A stretch of 64,000 nucleotides of DNA from Ariolimax columbianus (taxonomy: Eukaryota > Mollusca > Gastropoda > Stylommatophora > Arionidae): contig JAVGWX010000003.1 of the NCBI GenBank assembly GCA_036924085.1, positions 131,485,023 through 131,549,022 on the forward strand, given 5' to 3'. The position numbers and the translations under genes are program-made. Below the pieces are notes generated by a model. That model worked only from the letters and a program-made list of their open reading frames with translations, was not told the DNA's origin and did not search any database. Every line of letters starts with the position of its first letter. Position 1 is the first letter of the stretch. Positions 21,431-33,783 of the stretch are shown here, one piece after another.

Positions 21431-22975
21431 TACCTCCTTAAAACTTTTTGGCCAGATACGAATAGAATCTTCGAACTATTCGGCCAGATACGAATAGAAT
21501 ATTTGAACTATTCGGCCAGAAGTGAATGTTTGGCAATGCAATTTGTGTTTAAAACGTGTGAGACATTTTCTATCATTTGTTTTTCATTTGTCATTTGTCT
21601 TTGATACAAAACATGTTTGTATTCCTCTGAATGATTGTATGATATGTGATTGTTGAGTGGAGGTATTGAATATGCATTGACTGTTACACCACCTAGTGAT
21701 ATAGTTACCTCACACAGCGAACACACTGTTTTTTATAATCCTCTTCACATACACTGTCAGTTTGTTAAACTGGACTATTGGTTTCCGTAATCGTGATCGC
21801 TGCTATAGAATAATAAACTGCATTTCTTAAACTTGAACAACCACAAAACATTACAACAAAAAAACAAGGCACGATTTTAATTAATTCAACATTCACAATG
21901 CTGGGACTAATACAAATGCTAATATTTACACCTTTGATTTTTATGATGTTTCCTGCCTAACATATGTACCCACCAGGTGAAAGGCTAGTAAGGAATTGAA
22001 ACTGAAAGTTACCCAACATTTTTTAATACAATTATTATGCCATCCGTTGACCTAATCGTATTCGATTTCAAATCACTTTTCGTCCGAATACGAATTGTTC
22101 ATTTATTGCATTATTCGGCGCCGAATCGAACATGAATATTCGGTGTATGCCTACTTTTGAGGGACACTTTGGTATTCGATCCTGTTGGATATTGTTTTCG
22201 TTCCAGTGGTCTTATTTCCATCTGTTTGTGGCGCTTGTCTAAGATTTAAAATGCTGCGTGAGTGTTGTCATAAACCTTGTTTACCAAGAAATTGAGTCTC
22301 AATTCTTTCCTACTGGGGTACAACATCATTTATCTATGTGTCTCTTGATAATGCAGGTATTATCGAGACAGCTTGGTTCTAGATCATATCTACCATGGTG
22401 TTTCTATCTAGGGTACACTGTCCTTGCTTAGTCTAATGTTCATCTTACTAATGTGTATATGATATAGGCATTGTATTTGTTCTCGCTCTCCATTGGTTCC
22501 CGTTTATATATCTCACCATATTGACCGATCCATCAAAACATTCTGCTTGCTTGCCAGTGTGGTTCTTTTCCCACTTTGTTGGCTTTGTCTAGTGTCTTTC
22601 TTAAAAATGTTGTGTTGATTATAGTTTTACTTTGTTTGTCAATGATAACGTCAAGTATGTGTTTTGAGCGACCATTTCTGAATACCATTCTTACCGTAGA
22701 AGAACTCCCTTACAATCTGATCTTGTCTGCTGATGATAATGTTGACTGATCTGGCGCATCCCCAATAAATTGCTTAAATTCATTCTTATCAATTCTCGCT
22801 CCATACAATTACTCACTGATCCTGGTTTCAGTGTCATCTCTGACCACTTTGTTTATCATAATCTATCCAACCCTGATTTGCTATCGTTATGGCTCTATTA
22901 AAACATTGACGATAACAGTTCCCTTGCCACGCAAAGAGAATGTTAAAAGAGATAACTAACGTGCAGTGTAATTGC
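21431..22975. other. AT-rich region with ATTCG-rich ends
   Basis: TTCGGCCAGATACGAATAG is tandemly repeated at 21448-21515, and near 22070-22150 lie several ATTCGG/CGAATA strings in the other orientation (ATTCGGCGCCGAATCGAAC). Such composite ends occur in some hAT-like non-autonomous elements, so 21450-22155 may be one. At 22830-22915 a frame reads DPGFSVISDHFV, reminiscent of the SDH motif of LINE endonucleases, but it is too short to call. Confidence 0.3.
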
Positions 22976-22982
22976 GTACTTC

Positions 22983-23014
<32 letters not shown>

Positions 23015-23030
23015 TTCTCTCGCTCGCTCT
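22976..23030. repeat. (CT)n microsatellite (23.0 kb)
   Basis: CT dinucleotides with a few TTTCT interruptions, about 50 bp. Confidence 0.9.
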
Positions 23031-23194
23031 TGTAAAAGAATCACAAAGGTATGCATGTGCACATAAAGTCATTCAGGGTCAGCGAAGCAGACCTGACAAA
23101 TCCCTATTTCGCTTCCAAGCGGCGGCCCAGAAAACACCTACACTAGTGTTGACTGGCTAAGAGAATATGGATAGCAGTGGAAAGACTACTCAAA

Positions 23195-23275
23195 CAATCC
23201 AGCTGAAATCGGATGTCAGGTCGAAAAACGTGGATAGTGCAGTTTCGCTGTAAATTACAATTCAACGTCACAACG
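23195..23275 (+). repeat. SINE-core-like segment
   Basis: Contains AGCTGAAATCGGATGTCAGG and later GCAGTTTCGCTGTAAATTAC, matching the order of blocks in the SINE-A copies (GCTGAAGTCGGATG, then GCAGTCAAGCTGTAAACTAC). The remainder of the SINE was not found. Confidence 0.55.
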
Positions 23276-23949
23276 TCCTTTCCAAGACAAACGCCGAAGA
23301 AGAATTCACTTGAGTCCAAATCATATTTAGCAGCCTTCTAGGTGTGAAAACAAAGTTATAAAAACAATACCTCTTCTTGAAGTACCTTATCGGTTTGAAA
23401 AAAAAGCTGTATAAACGATTCCTGTATATGAACAGCAATACAAGAATGGATAACCCATTTTCTTGCGGATAGAAAGAAGATGAGAAAGAAGAATGTGCAT
23501 TGCTCAAAGCCAACTTGTCCCTTCTCTCCTTACGTTTCTTCACTTACGCAGCTACGTGTGACGTCTCTCATATCTGTTTTCTTTTAAATTGTTTGCAAAT
23601 ATTGTTTGCAAATATGGTGCTCTATTTTTCTCACGCACTTTATTTCACTAGTGAGGATTGTTTGTTCTTTGTTCGGCTGCTTACAGACATGCCATGACAA
23701 TGATAGAGCAGTGTTGGTGCACATTTGATATTTTTAGCTGTTAATGGCTACCAGCTTGCTGGTTTATTATTTCGGTAAACTCAAAACATATCGTGTTAGC
23801 TGCTGTTATCAGGGATTTTCTTTATTAGATACGACATTGTTTGAACACCTTGATCTCAGATATTGATCACACGATCTCATAAATCCTTGAGATCAAATTA
23901 TCTTTCTGGCTGCGGAAAACTAGGAAAACCATTTATCTGCTCGTAAATG
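23276..23949. other. No gene recognised
   Basis: AT-rich; no array or TE motif beyond a 13-bp local duplication (AATATTGTTTGCA near 23597). Confidence 0.4.
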
Positions 23950-23989
23950 GTAAAGAACTCATTAAACCAAAGTATATATCTGATGAGCG

Positions 23990-24165
23990 TCTAAGTGGCA
24001 GAGTGGTTAGAGAGTTCGCTTTTGACGAAAAGGTACAGTGTTAATACACTGCTATGGACACAGTCTAGTTTACCCAGCTGTAAATGAATACCTGATGTAA
24101 TGATAGAGAAGACAAAGCAGAAAGATCGTGAACTGGTCACTCCACCTCACTAAAAATGAGATAAA
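23990..24165 (+). mobile_element. tRNA-type SINE-D, copy 1
   Basis: Head AAGTGGCAGAGTGGTTAGAG (A-box) followed by a degraded B-box region. The body reads CAGTCTAGTTTACCCAGCTG then TAAATGAATACCTG and ends GAACTGGTCACTCCACC. The same body occurs at 27225-27340 (minus), 28351-28455, 55013-55150 and 60855-61015 (minus), all with an ACCCAACTGTAA-like core and an AACTGGTCACCCC-like end. Confidence 0.65.
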
Positions 24166-24239
24166 TTAATTCAAACACTTTATTTCATATAGGAGTGCTT
24201 TTTTGAACATTGTATCCATTGGAAACTTAACTCATTGAG

Positions 24240-25245
24240 AAACTCAACTCCCAATGTCACCAGCGCAGTCTACCTTAACGGAATAACTGGGGAATGGTTC
24301 CGCACGCCAACCGGTGTACGACAATGATGTATTCTTTCATCGACCCTATTAAAAACTTTTCTTGAACGTATCATGTCTGAAGTTCTGTGGGATCACGTGC
24401 GTACTGTCAGCATAGGTGGTCGTTCACTCACCAATCTCCGGTTTGCTGATGGCATTACCGATCTGGCTGGAACGGAGCTATAACTTGCGAATCTAATCTC
24501 GATCCTTAACAATGCCGCTAAAAGGTTTGGAATGGTAATTAGTGGACAGAAAGTAAAATCATGGTTAATTTCCCAGAGGGTCTAACAATCTTCGATTACG
24601 ATCAAAGGCGAACCATTGCAAATTGTTAAACAGTTCAAATACTTGGGCGCACTGATGGATGCTGATGGTTCCATAACTGATATTCAGGCCCAAAGAGCGA
24701 TGGCCGTGGCTGCTCTGACCAAACTGAGGCCGCTATGGAAGAACAAAAGCATCAACCTGAAATCCATGTTGAGTTTAATGTATGCACTTGTCACAGCGTG
24801 TGAAACTTGGACTCTGATAGCAGTTCTAGAGCGAAGAATTCGTGCAATGGAGATGGGATGTCTACGTCGAATCCTCGGCATTTCGTATCTAGACCACGTC
24901 ACGAATAAGGCAGTTCGGGACACTGTTAGGAGAGAGGTCGGCCAATATAAAGACCTATTGACAATGGGAAAAAGACGCAAGCTCGCATGTATAGGCATGT
25001 CTCAAGATCGTCTGCGTTAACCAAGTCGGTCTTGCAAGGTGCTATGCCTGGGAAGGGAAGGGGCAGGGCAGAAAAAGAGTTAGGAAGACAACATCAGAGA
25101 GTGGATGGGAAAGTCCATAGCTACAACACATATCCTGGAACAAAACCGAGTGAAATGGCGGAAACCGGTCTAATGATCTGCAGTATTGATGCCCCAATGA
25201 CCTTTCAGGTTACGGGACTGATGCTGAAGATCGTGATGGTGATTA
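24240..25245 (+). pseudogene. RTE-B: RTE-like LINE reverse transcriptase C-terminal half
   Basis: Plus-strand frames give VTSAVYLNGITGEWFRTPTG then VRQ and a stop (normally GVRQGC). Next come FLERIMSEVLWDHVRTVSIG and LTNLRFADGITDLAG, the RT active site with the second aspartate of FADD changed to glycine. Then come QFKYLGALMDADGSITDIQA, ALTKLRPLWKNKSINLKSML, ERRIRAMEMGCLRRILGISY and DHVTNKAVRDTV in one 134-codon open stretch (24616-25020). The end reads SRSSALTKSVLQGAMPGKGR and a WxDNIKEW-like box after a frameshift. Endonuclease and fingers are missing. Dead copy, moderately old. Confidence 0.85.
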
Positions 25246-25251
25246 TGAAAA

Positions 25252-25670
25252 TTAACTCAATACACCAATTACTCTTTATTTAATTTTTAACTCATTACAC
25301 CAATGTATCTATTTTATATTTTACTCACTATACCAATTTATCAATTGTATTTATCTAGTCGATTTTAAACTCATTTGACCTTGCATTTATTCGTATATTG
25401 CACAGAACTCAATAAACCAATCTCTAAATGCTACAGAACTTCAATGAAATAATTTATTTCTTTGTTTGTGCTACAGAACTCAGTGAAACAATTCATCTTT
25501 TCAACTCTGCTACAGAACTCAGTGAAACAATGTATCTTTTCGACTATGCTACAGAACTCAGTTAAACAATTTTTCATTTCGACTAGGCTTCAAAACTCAT
25601 TGAAACAATTTTTTTTTTCGACCGTTCTATTTAAATCAATGAAATAATTGATTAATTCCACAGAACTCGA
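25252..25670. repeat. 39-bp minisatellite, left block
   Basis: The unit CTACAGAACTCAGTGAAACA then ATTCATCTTTTCAACTCTG is well conserved at 25470-25640 and degenerate to the left, where only AACTCA(a/t)...ACCAA is recognisable. Similar units lie at 23955, 26838-26910 and 27355-27410, across intervening TE insertions. Confidence 0.85.
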
Positions 25671-25671
25671 T

Positions 25672-26690
25672 CTCTTCATTGGTTGGTTGATTATTGATCC
25701 AGCGGCCTCTTGGACCCAATGCCGTGTAGTAGTATATGCAAGTAAATGTGAGCTGTTGTTTAGTTCCGTACAAAATGTTACATGTATCTGGTCTCGGAGG
25801 AAGAAGCTCTTTCCTAACACCGACAACGTCAGACATTCAACAAGATGGTGCTCGATAGTTTCATAGGGATGTGTGCACAGCCGGCATTATGGACTATGTT
25901 CTGGTTGGATTCTGTTAAAGTGGCTTTTAAGTTGTATGTGTTACACTTGAAGTCGGTAAATGGTCTTTCGATCTCTCCTTTCTAAGAGATTGATGGTATC
26001 CTTAGAATTTGGGGTTGCCATATGTTTGTAGATTTCTCTCCCAGTATGTCCCATTGCCCATCTATTCAGCTAGGACTCATTGTTCAGTAGTTGCTTAACT
26101 GTCAGTGGGGTTGTTGGTGTTTTTTGTTGTTCTTGGCTTAATCCCTTCTTATCCAGTCTGTCTTCCTGACATTGCCAGGTGTGTATGTGTGATCAGAGAT
26201 CCATTACATATCTTTTCTGACTTCATGGGATGTGATAGGTCGTTTGGTATCTATGTATATTTGGGAAAGTTCAGGTTTACAATGACCACCATCTTCCAGA
26301 ACTTGAAGGACAGTTAATGAGTATGTAAACAGAAGGATGTTTCGGGCTTTTGATGGGAAATCATCACCTACAGTCCTTAAGTGAAATAGAGCTACTTACA
26401 ATGCTGTTATTGCTACCTCATAGTTTGAACATATCTTCCCACATGCATCAAACAGCTCATCAGATGTTCTGTCTGGATACTCTATGTAGACACAATATCC
26501 CGCTTTAATGGTGGCTTTAAAATCAGACCCATCAGTATAGACATGTATCCACTCTTCTGGGTAGACGTCGATCATTCTCTGTGATGCTCTCATAAGACGT
26601 ACTGGACCAGAACTTCCTGTTGTATTATTTGTTAGGTGTGTTTGAATGTCTGGCATTTTTAAACACGTATGTGGTGGTACAGTTCATGTT
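25672..26690 (-). pseudogene. RNase H domain and zinc tail of another LINE
   Basis: On the minus strand, 26656-26396 encodes EEWIHVYTDGSDFKATIKAG then CVYIEYPDRTSDELF and EVAITAL. This has the YTDGS opening of a retroelement RNase H and stops before the second and third catalytic blocks are clear. Downstream frames read KTIYRLQV (26000-25960) and CRLCTHPYETIEHHLVEC (about 25885-25830). The latter is a CxxC...HxxxxC zinc motif like those closing RNase H-bearing LINEs. The family differs from the I-group LINE of this window. Several stops. Confidence 0.72.
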
Positions 26691-26837
26691 ACTGTCTGCG
26701 TTTTTTGTCTTTTGTCTGGGACGTGATATCTGTCTTTAATTTCACTGATATGGTGGAGAACTGACTTTTGTTGTATTCTCTGCTTTTGTTGACATGTTTC
26801 TACAATATGACTACTGGGGTGGTCTTTTATCTCTTCG

Positions 26838-26912
26838 TCTATGCTACACTCAGTGAAATAATTGATATCTTTGTCTATGGTACATAACCCAATAAACCAA
26901 CCAATTTATTTG
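26838..26912. repeat. 39-bp minisatellite, right block
   Basis: Units such as GCTACACTCAGTGAAATAAT and GTACATAACCCAATAAACCA match the array at 25252-25670. The RNase H LINE fragment lies between the two blocks and probably inserted into a longer array. Confidence 0.65.
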
Positions 26913-27034
26913 GTCCTCTTTGGTAAAGGCGGTATCTTGTCAGACGTTGCCGTCTGGAATGAAGTGTTAGAGAGGCTTACTTCTGCTAGGCTTCAGTGTG
27001 TCTTAGGTAGGCACTGATTGGTATCCTTGAGCAT

Positions 27035-27112
27035 TCCAAGATCAGGAATTAAACCCGACACATTTACCGCTAGAAGTAGCGGTTTTAACTGCTCTGCCAT
27101 GCCGTTACTGTT
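27035..27112 (-). mobile_element. tRNA-like SINE head (27.1 kb)
   Basis: On the minus strand, GGCATGGCAGAGCAGTTAAA gives an A-box and GTCGGGTTTAATTCC a decayed B-box at suitable spacing. Likely a SINE remnant; no cloverleaf that would support a working tRNA. Confidence 0.5.
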
Positions 27113-27224
27113 GTCCATTGTAAAGATAGTCCCATGGTGCACTGCTGTCGTGGATGAAGTATCAGAAACATCCTTTAGGAAGTGGAATGATAAGTTCCCT
27201 TTCTCATTGTCTTTCCTTCTCTAA

Positions 27225-27340
27225 CAGAAAGCTAGTTACCCATTTGCAACTGGGTAAACTAGCATGTCAATAACGAGTTTTCAGCCGTGCTGTTCCCTGG
27301 AAATCAGTGCTCTACCACTGTGCTACTCAGCGTCCGATGT
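27225..27340 (-). mobile_element. tRNA-type SINE-D, copy 2
   Basis: Minus strand: GAGTAGCACAGTGGTAGAGC (A-box, at about 27335), then GCTAGTTTACCCAGTTGCAA then ATGGGTAAC (to 27230). This matches the body start of the other SINE-D copies. The 3' half is missing. Confidence 0.6.
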
Positions 27341-28350
27341 CCACGGTACTTAACTCGAAAACTGAACTCACCAAAACTAATATTAGCTTGTCCTACAGAA
27401 CACAGTTCAGGTTGAGTTTAGGGTGAAGCTTCAAAAACAAGTATTATTTCTTGCATCGCGTATAACCCCACTGGAACGCCAAGAGACGTCGACCTCATTA
27501 AGGATCATACAATCACGTTCTGGTGAGTTCTCTGTTGCGTTGGTGCGATCAAAGGCATGTCCTGGGAATAGACAAGAACCAAATAAACATTACGTACAGC
27601 ACGTGTTGTCATTGTTACATTGAGAAGAAGTACTTTCCTCTTAACAAACTCTGTACTACTAGTTCCATAAAGATGCGGACAGCGAGAGAGAGAGAAAATG
27701 GGGGGGGGGAGGAGATAGAGGAGAGGGGTGAGATAGGGGGAGAGAGAGATGGAGAGAGGTGAGAGAGAGAGGGAGGGAGAGAAAGGGAAAGAACGAAATG
27801 GGAGAACAAAAGCCAGAACGAATGTTTTCTTTCCCCTGCCATAGTGTTGGAATCCTTGCAATAGATACGAGCGACTTACCTCAGGTAAATCCGAGCGCAC
27901 CACAAGAAATAAAAAACAGAATGAAATGAAAGCCAGGAAGTTGTAACATTTGGTACCAGTAGTCTTCGATCATGGAAGTACGGCCAACTGTTGTTAGTGT
28001 TATATGGATCCAATCCTTTCATCTGGTAGGGATTCTTCTGCTGTAAATAAATAAACTAGAAGAATACTGAAGCCATCAAAGGCGTGTTTTTCAAAGAGAA
28101 TGATAAACAAAAATTGGACACCTAGCAGAAAGTTGCTTTGATGGAGGGGCCTGTGTGTTGAGGAACAAAATAAAAATTGGTCCACGTTTTTCTGATGTCT
28201 TATGTGGAGAGGATATTCAGAACACGATTTTCACAACCGTCAACATTGTTTACATTGGGACAGAACGACAAAGAAAGGAGGGATGTTGGACAGGCTAAAG
28301 AATGCGATAGAAGTGTTTAACACATTGAATTGTGTACAGAGTTGAATTCC
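27341..28350. other. No gene recognised; purine-rich microsatellite
   Basis: 27355-27410 has two degenerate 39-bp-array-like units. 27683-27790 is a GA/GGGA-rich microsatellite; frames across it are artefacts. The rest is unremarkable. Confidence 0.5.
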
Positions 28351-28455
28351 TGGTCTTGGTACGACCCAGTCTACCCAACTGTAAGTGGATTCATGGCTTT
28401 GAATTATGGAAGGCTTGGCTGCAAGAAACTGGTCACCCCCCACATGATATACGAC
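28351..28455 (+). mobile_element. SINE-D body, copy 3
   Basis: Reads CCAGTCTACCCAACTGTAAG, then GGAAGGCTTGGCTGCAAGAA, ACTGGTCACCCCCCACATGA and TATACGAC. The tRNA-like head is absent or too decayed to see. It abuts the 17-bp satellite. Confidence 0.65.
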
Positions 28456-28461
28456 TGAGAT

Positions 28462-31400
28462 ATATAATATCTCAAAGTCTCTAATACCTCCAAGTCTCTA
28501 ATATCTCAATGTCTCTAATATCATCAAGTCTCTAATATCTCCAAGTCTCTAATATCTCCATGTCTCTAATATCTCAAAGTCTCTAATATCTCCATGTCTC
28601 TAATATCTCCAAGTCTCTAATACCTCTAAGTCTCTCATATCTCCAAGTCTCTAATATCTCCAAGTCTCTAATACCTCCAAGTCTCTAATATCTCAAAGTC
28701 TCTAATACCTCCAAGTCTCTAATATCTCAAAGTCTCTAATACCTCCAAGTCTCTAATATCTTCATGTCTCTAATATCTCCAAGTCTCTAATATCTCAAAG
28801 TCTCTAATATCTCAAAGTCTCTAATACCTCCAAGTCTCTAATATCTCAAAGTCTCTAATATCTCAAAGTCTCTAATATCTTTAAGTCTCTAATATCTCCA
28901 GATCTCTAATATCTCAAAGTCTCTAATATCTTCATGACTCTAATATCTCAAAGTCTCTAATATCTTCATGTCTCTAATATCTCCAAGTCTCTAATATATG
29001 CATGTCTCTAATATCTCAAAGTCTCTAATACCTCCAAGTCTCTAATATCTTCAAGTCTCTAATATCTTCAAGTCTCTAATATCTTCATGTGTCTAATATC
29101 TCAAAGTCTCTAATATCTTCATGTCTCTAATATCTCCAAGTCTCTAATATCTCAAAGTCTCTAATATCTTCATGTCTCTAATATCTCAAAGTCTCTAATA
29201 TCTCCAAGTCTCTAATATCTCAAAGTCTCTAATATCTCCAAGTCTCTAATATCTCAAAGTCTCTAATATCTCAAAGTCTCTAATATCTAAAAGTCTCTAA
29301 TATCTCCAAGTCTCTAATATCTCAAAGTCTCTAATATCTCAAAGTTTCTAATATCTTCATGTGTCTAATATCTCCAAGTCTCTAATATCTTCATGTCTCT
29401 AATACCTCCAAGTCTCTAATATCTCAAAGTTTCTAAAATCTCAAAATCTCTAATATCTCCATGTCTCTAATACCTCCAAGTCTCTAATATCTCAAAGTCT
29501 CTAATATCTTCATGTCTCTAATATCTCCAAGTCTCTAATATCTTCATGTCTCTAATATCTCCAAGTCTCTAATATCTCAAAGTCTCTAATATCTTCATGT
29601 CTCTAATATCTCCATGTCTCTAATATCTTCATGTCTCTAATATCTCCAAGTCTCTAATACCTCCAAGTCTCTAATATCTTCATGTCTCTAATATCTCCAA
29701 GTCTCTAATATCTCCAAGTCTCTAATATCTCAAAGTCTCTAATATCTCCAAGTCTCTAATATCTCCAAGTCTCTAATATCTCCAAGTCTCTAATATCTAA
29801 AAGTCTCTAATATCTTCATGTCTCTAATATCTTCAAGTCTCTAATATCTCAAAGTCTCTAATATCTTCAAGTCTCTAATATCTTCATGTGTCTAATATCT
29901 CAAAGTCTCTAATATCTTCATGTCTCTAATATCTCCAAGTCTCTAATATCTCAAAGTCTCTAATATCTTCATGTCTCTAATATCTCAAAGTCTCTAATAT
30001 CTCCAAGTCTCTAATATCTCAAAGTCTCTAATATCTCCAAGTCTCTAATATCTCAAAGTCTCTAATATCTCAAAGTCTCTAATATCTAAAAGTCTCTAAT
30101 ATCTCCAAGTCTCTAATATCTCAAAGTCTCTAATATCTCAAAGTTTCTAATATCTTCATGTGTCTAATATCTCCAAGTCTCTAATATCTTCATGTCTCTA
30201 ATACCTCCAAGTCTCTATTATCTCAAAGTTTCTAAAATCTCAAAATCTCTAATATCTCCATGTCTCTAATACCTCCAAGTTTCTAATATCTCAAAGTCTC
30301 TAATATCTTCATGTCTCTAATATCTCCAAGTCTCTAATATCTTCATGTCTCTAATATCTCAAAGTCTCTAATATCTCAAAGTCTCTAATATCTTCATGTC
30401 TCTAATATCTCCATGTCTCTAATATCTTCATGTCTCTAATATCTCCAAGTCTCTAATACCTCCAAGTCTCTAATATCTTCATGTCTCTAATATCTCCAAG
30501 TCTCTAATATCTCCAAGTCTCTAATATCTCAAAGTCTCTAATATCTCCAAGTCTCTAATATCTCCAAGTCTCTAATATCTCCAAGTCTCTAATATCTAAA
30601 AGTCTCTAATATCTTCATGTCTCTAATATCTTCATGTCTCTAATGTCTCCAAGTCTCTAATATCTTCATGTCTCTAATACCTCCAAGTCTCTAAAATCTC
30701 AAAGTTTCTAATATCGCCAAGTCTCTAATATCTCCATGTCTCTAATACCTCAAAGTCTCTAATATCTCCAAGTCTCTAATATCTAAAAGTCTCTAATATC
30801 TCCAAGTCTCTAATATCTCAAAGTCTCTAATATCTCAAAGTCTCTAATATCTTCATGTCTCTAATATCTCCAAGTCTCTAATATCTTCATGTCTCTAATA
30901 CCTCCAAGTCTCTAATATCTCAAAGTTTCTAATATCTCCAAGTCTCTAATATCTCAAAGTCTCTAATATCTTCATGTCTCTAATATCTTGAAGTCTCTAA
31001 TATCTTCATGTCTCTAATATCTCCAAGTCTCTAATATATGCATGTCTCTAATATCTCAAAGTCTCTAATACCTCCAAGTCTCTAATATCTTCAAGTCTCT
31101 AATATCTTCAAGTCTCTAATATCTTCATGTGTCTAATATCTCAAAGTCTCTAATATCTTCATGTCTCTAATATCTCCAGGTCTCTAATATCTCAAAGTCT
31201 CTAATATCTTCATGTCTCTAATATCTCAAAGTCTCTAATATCTCCAAGTCTCTAATATCTCAAAGTCTCTAATATCTAAAAGTCTCTAATATCTCCAAGT
31301 CTCTAATATCTCAAAGTCTCTAATATCTCAAAGTTTCTAATATCTTCATGTGTCTAATATCTCCAAGTCTCTAATATCTTCATGTCTCTAATACCTCCAA

Positions 31401-33512
31401 GTCTCTAATATCTCAAAGTTTCTAAAATCTCAAAATCTCTAATATCTCCATGTCTCTTATACCTCCAAGTCTCTAATATCTCAAAGTCTCTAATATCTTC
31501 ATGTCTCTAATATCTCCAAGTCTCTAATATCTTCATGTCTCTAATATCTCAAAGTCTCTAATATCTCAAAGTCTCTAATATCTTCATGTCTCTAATATCT
31601 GCATGTCTCTTATATCTTCATGTCTCTAATATCTCCAAGTCTCTAATACCTCAAAGTCTCTAATATCTTCATGTCTCTAATATCTCCAAGTCTCTAATAT
31701 CTCCAAGTCTCTAATATCTCAAAGTCTCTAATATCTCCAAGTCTCTAATATCTCCAAGTCTCTAATATCTCCAAGTCTCTAATATCTAAAAGTCTCTAAT
31801 ATCTTCATGTCTCTAATATCTTCAAGTCTCTAATATCTTCATGTCTCTAATATCTTCATGTCTCTAATGTCTCCAAGTCTCTAATATCTTCATGTCTCTA
31901 ATACCTCCAAGTCTCTAATATCTCAAAGTTTCTAATATCGCCAAGTCTCTAATATCTCCATGTCTCTAATACCTCAAAGTCTCTAATATCTCCAAGTCTC
32001 TAATATCTAAAAGTCTCTAATATCTCCAAGTCTCTAATATCTCCAAGTCTCTAATATCTCAAAGTCTCTAATATCTTCATGTCTCTAATATCTCCAAGTC
32101 TCTAATATCTTCATGTCTCTAATACCTCCAAGTCTCTAATATCTCAAAGTTTCTAATATCTCCAAGTCTCTAATATCTCAAAGTCTCTAATATCTTCATG
32201 TCTCTAATATCTTGAAGTCTCTAATATCTTCATGTCTCTAATGTCTTCATGTCTCTAATATCTCCAAGTCTCTAATATCTCCAAGTCTCTAATATCTCAA
32301 AGTCTCTAATATCTCAAAGTCTCTAATATCTCAAAGTCTCTAATATCTCCAAGTCTCTAATATCTAAAAGTCTCTAATATCTCCAAGTCTCTAATATCTC
32401 AAAGTCTCTAATATCTTAAAGTCTCTAATATCTTCATGTCTTTAATATCTCCAAGTCTCTAATATCTTCATGTCTCTAATACCTCCAAGTCTCTAATATC
32501 TCAAAGTTTCTAATATCCCCAAGTCTCTAATATCTCAAAGTCTCTAATATCTTCATGTCTCTAATATCTTCAAGTCTCTAATATCTTCATGTCTCTAATA
32601 TCTTCATGTCTCTAATATCTCCAAGTCTCTAATATCTCCAAGTCTCTAATACCTCCAAGTCTCTAATATCTCAAAGTTTCTAATATCGCCAAGTCTCTAA
32701 TATCTCAAAGTCTCTAATATCTTCATGTCTCTAATATCTCCAAGTCTCTAATATCTTCATGTCTCTAATATCTTCATTTCTCTAATATCTCCAAGTCTCT
32801 AATATCTTCATGTCTCTAATATCTCAAAGTCTCTAATATCTTCATGTCTCTAATATCTCCAAGTCTCTAATATCTCAACGTCTCTAATATCTTCATGTCT
32901 CTAATATCTCAAAGTCTCTAATATCTCCAAGTCTCTAATATCTCAAAGTCTCTAAAATCTCTAAGTCTCTAATATCTTCATGTCTCTAATATCTCAAAGT
33001 CTCTAATATCTTCATGTCTCTAATATCTCCAAGTCTCTAATATCTCAACGTCTCTAATATCTTCATGTCTCTAATATCTCAAAGTCTCTAATATCTCCAA
33101 GTCTCTAATATCTCAAAGTCTCTAAAATCTCCAAGTCTCTAATATCTTCAAGTCTCTAATATCTTCATGTCTCTAATATCTTCATGTCTCTAATATCTCC
33201 AAGTCTCTAATATCTTCATGTCTCTTATACCTCCAAGTCTCTAATATCTCAAAGTCTCTAATATCTCCAAGTCTCTAATACCTCCAAGTCTCTAATATCT
33301 CAAAGTTTTTAATATCTCCAAGTCTCTAATATCTCAAAGTCTCTAATATCTTCATGTCTCTAATATCTTCAAGTCTCTAATATCTTCATGTCTCTAATAT
33401 GTTCATGTCTCTAATATCTCCAAGTCTCTAATATCTTCATGTCTCTAATACCTCCAAGTCTCTAATATCTCAAAGTCCCTAATACCTCCAAGTCTCTAAT
33501 ATCTCCAAGTAT
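28462..33512. repeat. 17-bp satellite array, about 297 units
   Basis: Unit CTAATATCTCCAAGTCT with variants CAAAG, TTCATG, TTCAAG, AAAAG and ACCTCC. Few indels: every spacing I measured is a multiple of 17. Rare variants mark long-range duplications. CTAATATATGCATG at 28991 recurs at 31031 (2040 bp, 120 units). AAAGTTTCTAATATCTTCAT followed by GTGTC occurs at 29341, 30140 and 31330 (799 = 47 units; 1190 = 70 units). No coding content; stops in all frames. Confidence 0.97.
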
Positions 33513-33677
33513 TTCATCCCCGATGTTATCACATTCTTTGAGTGGGTCGTGGGGCCTCTTATTGGGGAGGAAATAATAGGATCACTACGCCTCCGCGAAT
33601 ACCGTATGAAATGTATAAAGCGGTTTGTGCATGGGGTCCAGCAACTCCATCTTGGTTACAGAAACAAAATCCCTTAG
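33513..33677. other. Flank of the 17-bp satellite
   Basis: Unremarkable single-copy-looking DNA; nothing recognised. Confidence 0.35.
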
Positions 33678-33756
33678 TGCAGGCTTCCCAAAGGAGGCCA
33701 AAGTTCAGTGGTGACCCTATACTCCGGATAGAGTGAGAAAGAACAAAATTTTAACA
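33678..33756 (+). repeat. Interspersed repeat C, copy 2
   Basis: Matches 11868-11943: GCAGGCTTCCCAAAGGAGGC, then TGACCCTATACTCCGGATAG then AGTG. Short dispersed family of unknown type. Confidence 0.7.
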
Positions 33757-33783
33757 TGTACTATGGAACTGCCATCTACTTGC

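Noticed and set aside
22830..22915. Possible LINE endonuclease motif (GFSVISDHFV)
   Set aside because: Only about 12 residues; no other endonuclease motif in order nearby.
28462..33512. CRISPR-like array
   Set aside because: The 17-bp units are contiguous with no unique spacers, and the genome is eukaryotic.
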